This document shows positions 27,448-34,940 of a stretch of DNA of 43,462 nt, one piece after another. Both the position numbers and the translations under genes were made by a program. A model generated the notes under the pieces. That model was not told the DNA's origin. It did no database searches and saw nothing but the letters and a program-made list of their open reading frames with translations. Location: NCBI GenBank assembly GCA_028868515.1, contig JAGWUI010000022.1, positions 1-43,462 of the forward strand, written 5' to 3'. Position 1 is the first letter of the stretch. Every line of letters starts with the position of its first letter. The stretch is from Gammaproteobacteria bacterium (lineage in GTDB: Bacteria; Pseudomonadota; Gammaproteobacteria; Pseudomonadales; Moraxellaceae).

Positions 27448-29244
27448 ATGATTATTTTTCTATTAGCATATTTAGGCGGAGCGCTCACCATTTTGAGCCC
27501 TTGCATCTTGCCAGTTCTACCGTTTGTTTTTGCTCGATCAGGACAACCTTTTATCAAAAGTAGCCTGCCCATGTTGTTCGGGATGGCACTAATGTTTGCA
27601 GTGGTTGCAACGCTAGCAGCAATTGGCGGTGGCTGGGCGGTACAAGCGAACCAATACGGACGCTTTGTCGCAATTTTATTGCTGGGCGTATTTGGATTAA
27701 CGCTCATATTTCCTGCGTTATCTGAACGACTCTCTCGTCCATTTGTCGCACTAGGCAATCGCGTACTCAAATCCGCAGATCGTCCAAACACAAAATCTGG
27801 TGATACGCCAGCAAGTCCTTACGCGACGATCATTCCATCATTCTTATTGGGCATCGCCACAGGTTTATTGTGGGCACCCTGCGCTGGTCCAATCCTTGGT
27901 CTCGTACTCACAGGCGCAGCATTAGATGGAGCCAATAGCCATACCACACTATTGCTATTTGCCTATGCACTTGGCGCAGCATCATCACTTGCCGCAGCAT
28001 TATTGATTGGCGGAAAAGTATTTACAGCCATGAAAAATAGTCTCGGGATTGGTGAATGGATACGTCGTGGTTTGGGTGTCGCAGTATTGATTGGTGTCGC
28101 TGCGATTGCGCTTGGACTCGACACAGGGTTGCTCACTAAACTCTCATTAACACGCACCGCCAAGATCGAGCAGTCTCTCTTAGACCAAGCTCAAGTACAA
28201 ATGCCACAACGTAACACCGTGAACAATAGCGCTAGTACAACATTGGTCAATGCTGCGATGAGCACTCATTCATCTGGCTTACCGATTGAAGGTACCATGC
28301 CACCACTTGATGGTGCCGTACAATGGCTGAACTCGAAACCACTCACGGCAGCCGATCTACGCGGCAAAGTCATACTCGTTGATTTCTGGACTTACTCTTG
28401 TATTAATTGTTTGCGCAGCCTGCCCTATGTCAATGCATGGGCTCAGAAATACAAAGATCAAGGACTCGTTGTCATCGGTGTCCATGCTCCTGAATTTGCG
28501 TTTGAAAAAGACATTGCCAATGTCACCAAAGCAGTCCACGACTTAAAAATCACCTACCCAGTTGCCATTGATAACAACTATGTCATTTGGCGTGCCTTCA
28601 ATAATGAATATTGGCCAGCCCATTATTTTATTGATGCACAAGGACGCATTCGCGGTCATCACTTTGGTGAAGGAAATTACGACGAATCTGAAAAGATCAT
28701 TCAACAATTACTGGCCGAAGCTGGTGATAAAAACGTGCCTCAGCATCTCGTCACCGACTCAGCAACAGGCGTCGGTATGGCAGCAGATATGGATAACGTG
28801 CAATCATCTGAAACTTACATTGGTTACTCTCGCGCCGAAAACTTCGCATCAGAAGGCGGTCAAGTTCAAGATCAATCTCACGCCTATAGCATTCCAAAAT
28901 CGTTAAAAACAAACGAATGGGCGCTGGGTGGAAATTGGAAAATTGAACCTGAACGCGCTGTGCAAATCAGCTACAAAGGTCATCTGTCTTATCGTTTCCA
29001 TGCACGCGATCTGCATCTAGTCATGGGAAGCTCTGATGGAAAACCAATTCATTTCCGTGTGACGTTAAATGGTGCTGCACTAGGCGCTAATCACGGCCTT
29101 GATACTGATGCAAATGGTATGGGTGTTGTCACAGGACAACGCCTCTATCAACTCATTCGCCAAACTCAAGCAGTCAAAGATCAGATCTTCGATATTGAGT
29201 TCCTTGAGCCTAATGTCGAAATATTTTCATTCACTTTTGGTTAG
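27448..29244 (+). CDS. DipZ-like CcdA/thioredoxin fusion protein
   Basis: A 598-residue protein with three parts. First is a CcdA/DsbD-type membrane domain (about 1-230) with the paired membrane cysteines Cys19 (SPCILPVLP) and Cys145 (APCAGPILG). Second is a periplasmic TlpA-like thioredoxin domain (about 285-430) with Cys318-x-x-Cys321 in FWTYSCINCLRS. Third is a C-terminal beta-rich domain (about 450-598) as in mycobacterial DipZ. It should pass electrons from cytoplasmic thioredoxin to periplasmic partners. Its position after exported msrB and msrA suggests it regenerates them. Start ATG 27448 has GGAG about 7 bases upstream, just after the msrA stop. Confidence 0.9.
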   Translation: MIIFLLAYLGGALTILSPCILPVLPFVFARSGQPFIKSSLPMLFGMALMFAVVATLAAIGGGWAVQANQYGRFVAILLLGVFGLTLIFPALSERLSRPFVALGNRVLKSADRPNTKSGDTPASPYATIIPSFLLGIATGLLWAPCAGPILGLVLTGAALDGANSHTTLLLFAYALGAASSLAAALLIGGKVFTAMKNSLGIGEWIRRGLGVAVLIGVAAIALGLDTGLLTKLSLTRTAKIEQSLLDQAQVQMPQRNTVNNSASTTLVNAAMSTHSSGLPIEGTMPPLDGAVQWLNSKPLTAADLRGKVILVDFWTYSCINCLRSLPYVNAWAQKYKDQGLVVIGVHAPEFAFEKDIANVTKAVHDLKITYPVAIDNNYVIWRAFNNEYWPAHYFIDAQGRIRGHHFGEGNYDESEKIIQQLLAEAGDKNVPQHLVTDSATGVGMAADMDNVQSSETYIGYSRAENFASEGGQVQDQSHAYSIPKSLKTNEWALGGNWKIEPERAVQISYKGHLSYRFHARDLHLVMGSSDGKPIHFRVTLNGAALGANHGLDTDANGMGVVTGQRLYQLIRQTQAVKDQIFDIEFLEPNVEIFSFTFG

Positions 29245-29285
29245 TTTTAGGGCGTGTTGAGGTTTTGCAGAATTAGAGCTGTTGG

Positions 29286-29360
29286 ATATTTACGCACGTT
29301 TCGACTTCGCTCAACGAGCTATGCAGTTCTTCTTTACGGAGTCGAAGTGTGCCTAAATAT
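29286..29360. repeat. REP-like palindrome (copy 3)
   Basis: Arms of 21 bases at 29286-29306 and 29340-29360 pair with three mismatches. The loop carries GCTCAACGAGC. The arm core TTTCGACT/AGTCGAAGTG matches the other family members. Confidence 0.65.
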
Positions 29361-29646
29361 GAATCTGGTACAACACACAAAAGAAGCCCATAAGAAAAAA
29401 GCCCAAATCGAGCGAAATGGGCTTATAGTGTTGTTATACAACTTCCTCAGTGTTAATTTTTCCTTTTGTTGGAGCAACTATACTTTGCTTAAATGACAAA
29501 ATGATGAAAGCAAAGTTCTCTCTTAACTTTCTATTAACGCGCTACCAACACCAATTTCAAATCATTGTCTGCTAAAAAATAACCAAAATCCCGCATCCCA
29601 ACATCTTCGCGAGTTCCACGCGTTCCACTCTATTTTATCCACAACC

Positions 29647-29676
29647 TTACCCGCAGCCTGTGTGGGTAACTTTTTT
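29647..29676 (+). terminator. Strong intrinsic terminator without an adjacent gene
   Basis: Nine-base stem TTACCCGCA (29647-29655) / TGTGGGTAA (29661-29669, one G-U pair) with a 5-base loop, then C and six T. It lies 400 bases after dipZ and before an unrelated small gene, so it may end either the long operon transcript or an unannotated small RNA. Confidence 0.7.
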
Positions 29677-29774
29677 AGAAATCTATAGTGTGATCTATTA
29701 GACAATTCACTGAATTAGTATAAGATTAATTAAATTTTATCATCCCTAAATCAGTAGGATTACGGAACAACTCA

Positions 29775-30032
29775 ATGACCCAAATCAAAGCAAGGAAAAG
29801 CTTTTGGATCGCTACAGTCGTCGCAATCATCGTGACTGGTGGTCTCGTATGGTTATCATTTGCGACATACTACGGAGACACTCCATACAAAGAAGGTACT
29901 GGAGAATATGTCGGCTACACCTCAGCAAGAGCAAATGGGCTGAAAAGCCCTGCTGAGTGTACAAACGACCCTGAAACCGTCAAATTAAAAGGTTTTGTGG
30001 CCGGCTGCAAACGATGGTTTGAATTACCGTAA
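29775..30032 (+). CDS. Small membrane-anchored protein of unknown function
   Basis: An 85-residue protein with a basic start, one N-terminal membrane helix (about 10-30), and a short outside domain rich in Gly/Thr/Tyr with two cysteines (AECTN, AGCKRW) that could form a disulfide. ACGGA lies about 10 bases before the ATG and a TATAAG -10 is plausible upstream. I do not recognise the family. It is convergent with the next small gene. Confidence 0.58.
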   Translation: MTQIKARKSFWIATVVAIIVTGGLVWLSFATYYGDTPYKEGTGEYVGYTSARANGLKSPAECTNDPETVKLKGFVAGCKRWFELP

Positions 30033-30053
30033 GAACTGAGACCTTGATAATCC

Positions 30054-30407
30054 TCAATGTTGACGATCATAAGATGAATTCATCTTGCATTCACTAGAGA
30101 CTCCACCATTATCAATAACCCCACACTGATCCACGATAAGATCAGTTATGCAATTTTTATCTTGATATTCAAAGAACCACACTTTATTTTCGAATCGTTC
30201 ATTTATTAATTTAATGCTGGGCTGGTTCTTTTTAAATTGTTGATCGATTTTCCAATTTGCCAATTTTAGTGCTTCTGTATGACTCAGCCCATCTGCCTTA
30301 CAACGGACGCAATGATCAATAAATCCTACCGATATGAATACAATAACTAAAGCGAATACACCTAATAGCCATTTTCTTACCAAGAATCGCCTCAAAATTT
30401 CCATCAT
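30054..30407 (-). CDS. Small membrane-anchored protein of unknown function
   Basis: A 117-residue protein. The frame opens at TTG 30416, but ATG 30407 (or 30404) with GAG just upstream is a better start. It has a basic N-terminus, one membrane helix (about 15-33), then a small domain with five cysteines (DHCVRCK, KNCITD, VDQCGV, SECKMN) likely on the periplasmic side. No family recognised. It is convergent with the small gene at 29775. Confidence 0.55.
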   Translation of the reverse strand: MMEILRRFLVRKWLLGVFALVIVFISVGFIDHCVRCKADGLSHTEALKLANWKIDQQFKKNQPSIKLINERFENKVWFFEYQDKNCITDLIVDQCGVIDNGGVSSECKMNSSYDRQH

Positions 30408-30510
30408 ACGACTCAATTAAAAAAGAAAAGTTTTACTTCAAGGATAAAATTGATTTAGACAAAAAATATTCAATAACTTTAGATAATTAGAATAAAAAAC
30501 TCTCCTAAAT

Positions 30511-31122
30511 CTACATATGCACTTTCACCAATTGATTGAAGCCTAATAGCGCTTTTTCAATCAATGCATCTTTTGAGAACTGTTCGGGTAATTGGAAAAC
30601 ATTGTGTATACGGAGCGACGCTAAACCATGTGCAAAAGACCAAGCCGCCAACGCTGCTGAACGGACTTCTTTCGATTGCACGTCTTGACCTAAAACCTCT
30701 GCAACACACTGCTCCACGACAGCATAGGCTTGTTTTCTAGCGATAAATAGTTTGCTATTCATTTCACTGTGCGCAAGCTGTGAACCAAACATCAATTGAT
30801 ACATCGCAGGATGTTCAAAAGCAAACAACATATAGGCTTTGCTCGTCACTTGCATTTTATGTCGAACATCAACACCCACCTGACTATCGACAAGGACTTT
30901 CTCAAGCGCCATAAAGCCGTCCGCAGCCAAATGACTAATCAGTTCATCTTTATTCGCAAAATGATAATAAACCGCCGTTGCGCTGACACCCAATTGTTCA
31001 GCAATGGCTCGAATTGATAATTTATCAGGTCCTACTTCTTCAAGCATTTTTTTCGCTTGATCAATCAGTTGTGGTTCAAGATTCCCCACATGATAATTCA
31101 TTCTTTTTGCTTTATTGCTCAT
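30511..31122 (-). CDS. TetR-family transcriptional regulator
   Basis: A 203-residue repressor with an N-terminal helix-turn-helix (about 36-60: SIRAIAEQLGVSATAVYYHF, then ANKDEL), the canonical TetR pattern, and a helical ligand-binding C-terminal domain. It is transcribed away from the three-gene lipid-type operon at 31264-34891. Two tandem palindromes in the shared intergenic region lie over the operon promoter and are its likely operator. A CoA thioester or fatty acid ligand is inferred from the target genes, not seen. Confidence 0.88.
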   Translation of the reverse strand: MSNKAKRMNYHVGNLEPQLIDQAKKMLEEVGPDKLSIRAIAEQLGVSATAVYYHFANKDELISHLAADGFMALEKVLVDSQVGVDVRHKMQVTSKAYMLFAFEHPAMYQLMFGSQLAHSEMNSKLFIARKQAYAVVEQCVAEVLGQDVQSKEVRSAALAAWSFAHGLASLRIHNVFQLPEQFSKDALIEKALLGFNQLVKVHM

Positions 31123-31196
31123 AAATCATTCATTGCTAATACTGATGCTGAATTTACACATCCTAACACAATTTTAAATACTCAACCGCTCGCCAT

Positions 31197-31232
31197 CTTT
31201 ACAATGTTAAGATTAATCTTTACAGTGTTAAG
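31197..31232. promoter_or_regulatory. Tandem palindromic operator, likely bound by the divergent TetR protein
   Basis: Two 15-bp sites, CTTTACAATGTTAAG (31197-31211) and CTTTACAGTGTTAAG (31218-31232), fit the dyad CTTnACAnTGTnAAG and are spaced 21 bp centre to centre, two helical turns. The second overlaps a probable -35 (TTTACA at 31219-31224) of the plus-strand operon, so binding would block RNA polymerase. Confidence 0.72.
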
Positions 31233-31275
31233 TTGTGCGGTTTAGGTATTCTTTGTAAAAAATATGGATGCAGTG

Positions 31276-32115
31276 ATGAATCAGAATTATGAATGTTTTC
31301 AGATTTCAGTAACGGATCAAGTTGCACATTTGCAGCTCTCTCGTCCCGAGAAAGCCAATAGCCTAAATCTCTCTTTTTGGAGAGAATTTCCACAAGCGAT
31401 CCAGAATTTGAATAAAACTGGTCAGATTCGAGCATTGATTATTTCTGGTCAAGGTAAAGTGTTTTGTGGTGGCTTAGATTTGGAAATGTTTACCAATCAA
31501 TCTGAATTCCACGCAGCAAATGCTATTGATCGTGAAGGAATTATACAAAGTCTAGGCTTAATGCAAGACGCTTTAACCTGCCTTGAAAAAGTAAGATTTC
31601 CAATTATTGCAGCAGTTCATGGTAGCTGTGTCGGTGCAGGTTTTGATCTGATTGCCGCGTGTGATTTCTGTTTTGTCACTCATCAAGCCAAATTCCGAAT
31701 TGAAGAAACCAATATCGGCATGATGGCAGATATTGGCGTATTACAGCGTCTCCCCCATCAAATCCCTTTTAATGTCGCGCGGTATTTAGCGTTAACAGGC
31801 GACACCTTGACTGCGGAAGATGCTTATCGTTTAGGCTTGGCGGTTAAAGTTTTAGAAACGCCTGAGGCTTTGCTCGAACATGCCTTTTCGGTTGCACGAA
31901 AGATTGCCTCAAAACCGCCCGTGGCAATGCAAGGCATCAAACGTAGCCTAATCTACAGTCGTGATCACGACGTTGCGCAAGCCTTGGATCATACCGTCAT
32001 GCTGCAATCCGCAATCTTAAATGGTCAAGATATTTTAAAAATGGTGCAGAGTCGGATGTCTGGACAAGCTGCACAATTTGATGATTTAAAACAGATTAAT
32101 TTCGCTGACGCATAA
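31276..32115 (+). CDS. Crotonase-family protein, dienoyl-CoA isomerase-like
   Basis: A 279-residue enoyl-CoA hydratase/isomerase superfamily member. The oxyanion-hole segments are GKVFCGGLDLEM and HGSCVGAGFDLIAACD. The stretch EETNIGMMADIGVLQRLP resembles delta3,5-delta2,4-dienoyl-CoA isomerases (EVDxGLAADVGTLQRLP), with the acidic catalytic residues in the same places. It would move double bonds in unsaturated acyl-CoA. Start at 31276 is preferred (GGAT about 7 bases upstream); ATG 31264 in frame is the alternative. It is the first gene of an operon with the FAD oxidoreductase and the reductase. Confidence 0.85.
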   Translation: MNQNYECFQISVTDQVAHLQLSRPEKANSLNLSFWREFPQAIQNLNKTGQIRALIISGQGKVFCGGLDLEMFTNQSEFHAANAIDREGIIQSLGLMQDALTCLEKVRFPIIAAVHGSCVGAGFDLIAACDFCFVTHQAKFRIEETNIGMMADIGVLQRLPHQIPFNVARYLALTGDTLTAEDAYRLGLAVKVLETPEALLEHAFSVARKIASKPPVAMQGIKRSLIYSRDHDVAQALDHTVMLQSAILNGQDILKMVQSRMSGQAAQFDDLKQINFADA

Positions 32116-32205
32116 TATTTGATGCAAAAATCACGGAAAAACCGTGATTAATATGAATTAGTAATTTTTTAACCAAATCTTAACACTGATAAGTTGGAGA
32201 TCAAG

Positions 32206-33732
32206 ATGCAAACATTTGATGTCGTTGTTATTGGTTCAGGCAATGCTGGACTCACGGCAGCAGTCACCGCACAAAAAGCCGGCAAAAAGACTCTATTAGT
32301 CGAGCGCCACAATATTCCAGGAGGTTGTGCGACTTCTTTTGTACGAGGAGATTTTGAATTTGAAGTTGCGCTGCATCAATTAAGCGGCTTGGGAACAGAA
32401 CAAAGCCCTTTTATCATGCGCCATGTCTTTGAACAGCTCGGTGTCATGGATAAAGTCGAGTTTGTTCAGGAGCATGCGCTATACCGCTTAACGATTCCCA
32501 ATCAAATTGATATCACCCTACCCGCAAGCTGGTCGGGCATTCGTAAAATGCTACACGAACGCTTTCCCTTAGAAATTGAAAACATTAATCAATTCATGCT
32601 GGCATGTGAGAAAGTTTCTATTGAAAGCTTTACCACATTGCCGCAAGCACAAAAAAACAATAGCACAGAACTTCTCGAAGAGTTTTGTCCTTATTTTAAG
32701 CGTTTTGGTTTACGCACCGCAGATGACGTTCTAAATGAATTTTTCTCAGATCAGACACTGATCAGCATTGTATCTGCCTATTGGTTTTATGCGGGTGTGC
32801 CACCCAAAGAGCTCTTGTTTTCTGACCTTGCGGTGATGATTTATGCCTATGCCATATTTAAACCTTGGCATATCAAAGGTGGCTCGCAAGCCATGTCCAA
32901 TGCGCTGCTTGAATCTTTCCTAGAGTCAGGCGGTGAAGTCAGATTTAATTGTAGCGTCGATAAAATCATCACTCAAAATAAAACCGTGCAAGCGGTCAAA
33001 CTTGAAGATGGTTCTCAAATCCATTGCAAAGCTGTGATTTCAAATGCCAGCCCGATATTGGTTTTTAATGAAATGTTGGATGACGTGCCGCCTTTACAGA
33101 TCCAACAGGATTTCAAATCACGTCGAATGGGAACATCCGCATTTGTGATTTACTTGGGACTGGATTGTACGCCAGAACAGCTCAATATCACCGCGCCTTC
33201 TACCTTTATTTCATCCACGATGGACTGGTCTAAAACCTATGCCAATATGCAGAGTTTTGACAGCCCCATTTCAGGCATGCTGACCTGTTATAACTTAGAT
33301 GATCCAGATGCTGCACCGCAAGGCAAAAGCCAAGTTGTGCTCGTTTGCCTGCAATATGCGGATGTGTGGGAACAAGTTAAGCCAGAAGATTATGCAAAAA
33401 CCAAATACCGTTTTGCAGATGAGTTGATCAATCTCATCGAACAGGTTTATCCAAATATTCGTAAATATATTGAAGAAGTTGAAGTTGCAACACCACTGAC
33501 CATGATGCGCTACCTCAATACACCAGGAGGAGCAATTTATGGCTTTAAACAAACTCCTGAAGATTCAAGTTTAATACGAGATCGACTCAATCACATTCAG
33601 GGACTTTATTTTGCAGGTTCTTGGACATCTATCGGTGGATTCCAACCCACCTATATGGCTGGTGCATCCACTGCAAAAGCGGTTGTTCAACAGCTCAACA
33701 AAACCACACAACAGGAGCTCAGCCATGTCTAA
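32206..33732 (+). CDS. CrtI-like FAD-dependent oxidoreductase (phytoene desaturase/retinol saturase type)
   Basis: A 508-residue flavoprotein. The N-terminal dinucleotide fold is VVVIGSGNAGLTAAVTAQKAG (from residue 7), followed by VERHNIPGGCATSF. The C-terminal FAD contact is GLYFAGSWTSIGGFQPTYMAG. This is the layout of the phytoene desaturase/retinol saturase/FAD fatty-acid isomerase superfamily, whose members add, remove or shift C=C bonds. No carotenoid genes are nearby, so an acyl chain substrate is more likely (inference). ATG 32206 has GGAG 6 bases upstream. Its stop overlaps the next start by 8 bases. Confidence 0.85.
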   Translation: MQTFDVVVIGSGNAGLTAAVTAQKAGKKTLLVERHNIPGGCATSFVRGDFEFEVALHQLSGLGTEQSPFIMRHVFEQLGVMDKVEFVQEHALYRLTIPNQIDITLPASWSGIRKMLHERFPLEIENINQFMLACEKVSIESFTTLPQAQKNNSTELLEEFCPYFKRFGLRTADDVLNEFFSDQTLISIVSAYWFYAGVPPKELLFSDLAVMIYAYAIFKPWHIKGGSQAMSNALLESFLESGGEVRFNCSVDKIITQNKTVQAVKLEDGSQIHCKAVISNASPILVFNEMLDDVPPLQIQQDFKSRRMGTSAFVIYLGLDCTPEQLNITAPSTFISSTMDWSKTYANMQSFDSPISGMLTCYNLDDPDAAPQGKSQVVLVCLQYADVWEQVKPEDYAKTKYRFADELINLIEQVYPNIRKYIEEVEVATPLTMMRYLNTPGGAIYGFKQTPEDSSLIRDRLNHIQGLYFAGSWTSIGGFQPTYMAGASTAKAVVQQLNKTTQQELSHV

Positions 33733-34891
33733 TATTCAAGTATTAAATGCTGTCACTGGCTATCAGGAAATTATGTACGCCAAAGGTGAGTTGGAAAAAA
33801 CAGGCACTGATTTTTCTGAATACAAAGGCAAAATTGCCAACATCATGCAAACGCTGCATCCAAAGCGAATCGATTTAGTGGTCGGTCATATTCTCCAAGA
33901 AACGCCGACGACAGCGACGATTCGATTAGTTTCAAAGCACGGCCATGATTTGCCAGCATTTCAAGCAGGGCAATATATCAATCTGTTTTTAAACGTTCAG
34001 GGCACATACACAGCACGACCTTATGCAATCGCGTCATCACCCTTGGAAAGACAACATTACGATTTAACCATTAAAAAAGCAGAAGGCGGATTTGTTTCCC
34101 ACTACCTAGTTGATCAAGTTGAAGTCGGGAAAGAATTTCAAAGCAGTGGACCAATGGGCAGTTTTCACCATAACCCACTCTTTCATGGAGATGACCTCGT
34201 TTTTCTAGCAGGAGGCTCTGGTAGCGTCCCTGCGCGCAGCATGCTGCTCAATATACTCGATCAGAACTTACCGCAACGTTTACATCTCATCTATGTCAAT
34301 AGCTTTGAAAATGATGTGATTTATGCAGAAGAACTACGCGAATTAGCACGTCTGCATGATCATTTCACGTTGACGGAATATATCACGCGTCCAACTGCCG
34401 AATATCAAGGTGAAACTGGACGTTTAAGCCACGAAAGATTGGCGGCGCTACTCGGCACCAATCCTGAAAATAAAATGTTCTATATCTGTGGCCCTACGCC
34501 ATTTAATCAAAGCTGTCAGCAATTACTTGTTAATTTAGGCGTACCCGCAAGAAGAATACGCGTCGAAGCAAATGGTGCTCCCAAAACACCACACCATCAG
34601 CAAGATTGGCCATCAGAGATTCTTCTCGCACAGGAAGTCACGGTCACTGTGAAAGGTAAAGGGCAATTTAAAACCACAGTTGGTGAACCATTGTTAAACA
34701 GCTTAGAACGCAATGGTTTCTTTGTAGAAAATGCCTGTCGCTCAGGTGAATGCAGTCTTTGTCGCGTCAAGCTGATTTCAGGTGAAGTGTTCAATCCCGA
34801 TGAAGCTCATCTGCGTAAATCAGACCGTAACTTTGGCTGGATTTATAGTTGTGTCGCATTTCCACTCAGTGATATTGAAGTATTAATCTAA
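33725..34891 (+). CDS. Ferredoxin-NAD(P)H reductase with C-terminal 2Fe-2S domain
   Basis: A 388-residue electron-transfer flavoprotein in the order FAD domain, NAD(P) domain, plant-type ferredoxin, as in PaaE-like reductases. The FAD motif is RPYAIASSP (98-106), the pyridine nucleotide motif is LAGGSGSVPARSM, and the 2Fe-2S cysteines are Cys338, Cys343, Cys346 and Cys376 (CRSGECSLC...YSC). About 50 extra residues precede the FAD domain. AGGAG lies 8 bases upstream of ATG 33725, which overlaps the end of the CrtI-like gene; the two are translationally coupled, so it probably feeds electrons to that flavoprotein or to a shared oxygenase elsewhere. Confidence 0.9.
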   Translation: MSNIQVLNAVTGYQEIMYAKGELEKTGTDFSEYKGKIANIMQTLHPKRIDLVVGHILQETPTTATIRLVSKHGHDLPAFQAGQYINLFLNVQGTYTARPYAIASSPLERQHYDLTIKKAEGGFVSHYLVDQVEVGKEFQSSGPMGSFHHNPLFHGDDLVFLAGGSGSVPARSMLLNILDQNLPQRLHLIYVNSFENDVIYAEELRELARLHDHFTLTEYITRPTAEYQGETGRLSHERLAALLGTNPENKMFYICGPTPFNQSCQQLLVNLGVPARRIRVEANGAPKTPHHQQDWPSEILLAQEVTVTVKGKGQFKTTVGEPLLNSLERNGFFVENACRSGECSLCRVKLISGEVFNPDEAHLRKSDRNFGWIYSCVAFPLSDIEVLI

Positions 34892-34908
34892 CCACAGGGC
34901 TAGAAAGA

Positions 34909-34934
34909 AAAACCCGCACAAAGCGGGTTTTTTT
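34909..34934 (+). terminator. Intrinsic terminator of the isomerase/oxidoreductase/reductase operon
   Basis: Stem AAAACCCGC (34909-34917) / GCGGGTTTT (34923-34931) followed by a T-run, 17 bases after the stop of the reductase. Confidence 0.85.
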
Positions 34935-34940
34935 CATCAT

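Larger units (their letters stand above)
29245..29774. other. Non-coding region with REP-like palindrome and orphan terminator
   Basis: About 530 bases. It contains the palindrome at 29286-29360, a minus-strand terminator-like hairpin near 29396-29425 (AAGCCCA / TGGGCTT with an adjoining A-run on the plus strand), a plus-strand terminator at 29647-29676 and a plausible -10 (TATAAG) about 45 bases before the next gene. The open frame through the palindrome is not credible. Confidence 0.5.

Noticed and set aside
29254..29496. 80-codon open frame after dipZ
   Set aside because: It is built from a REP-like palindrome and terminator hairpins and has no family resemblance.
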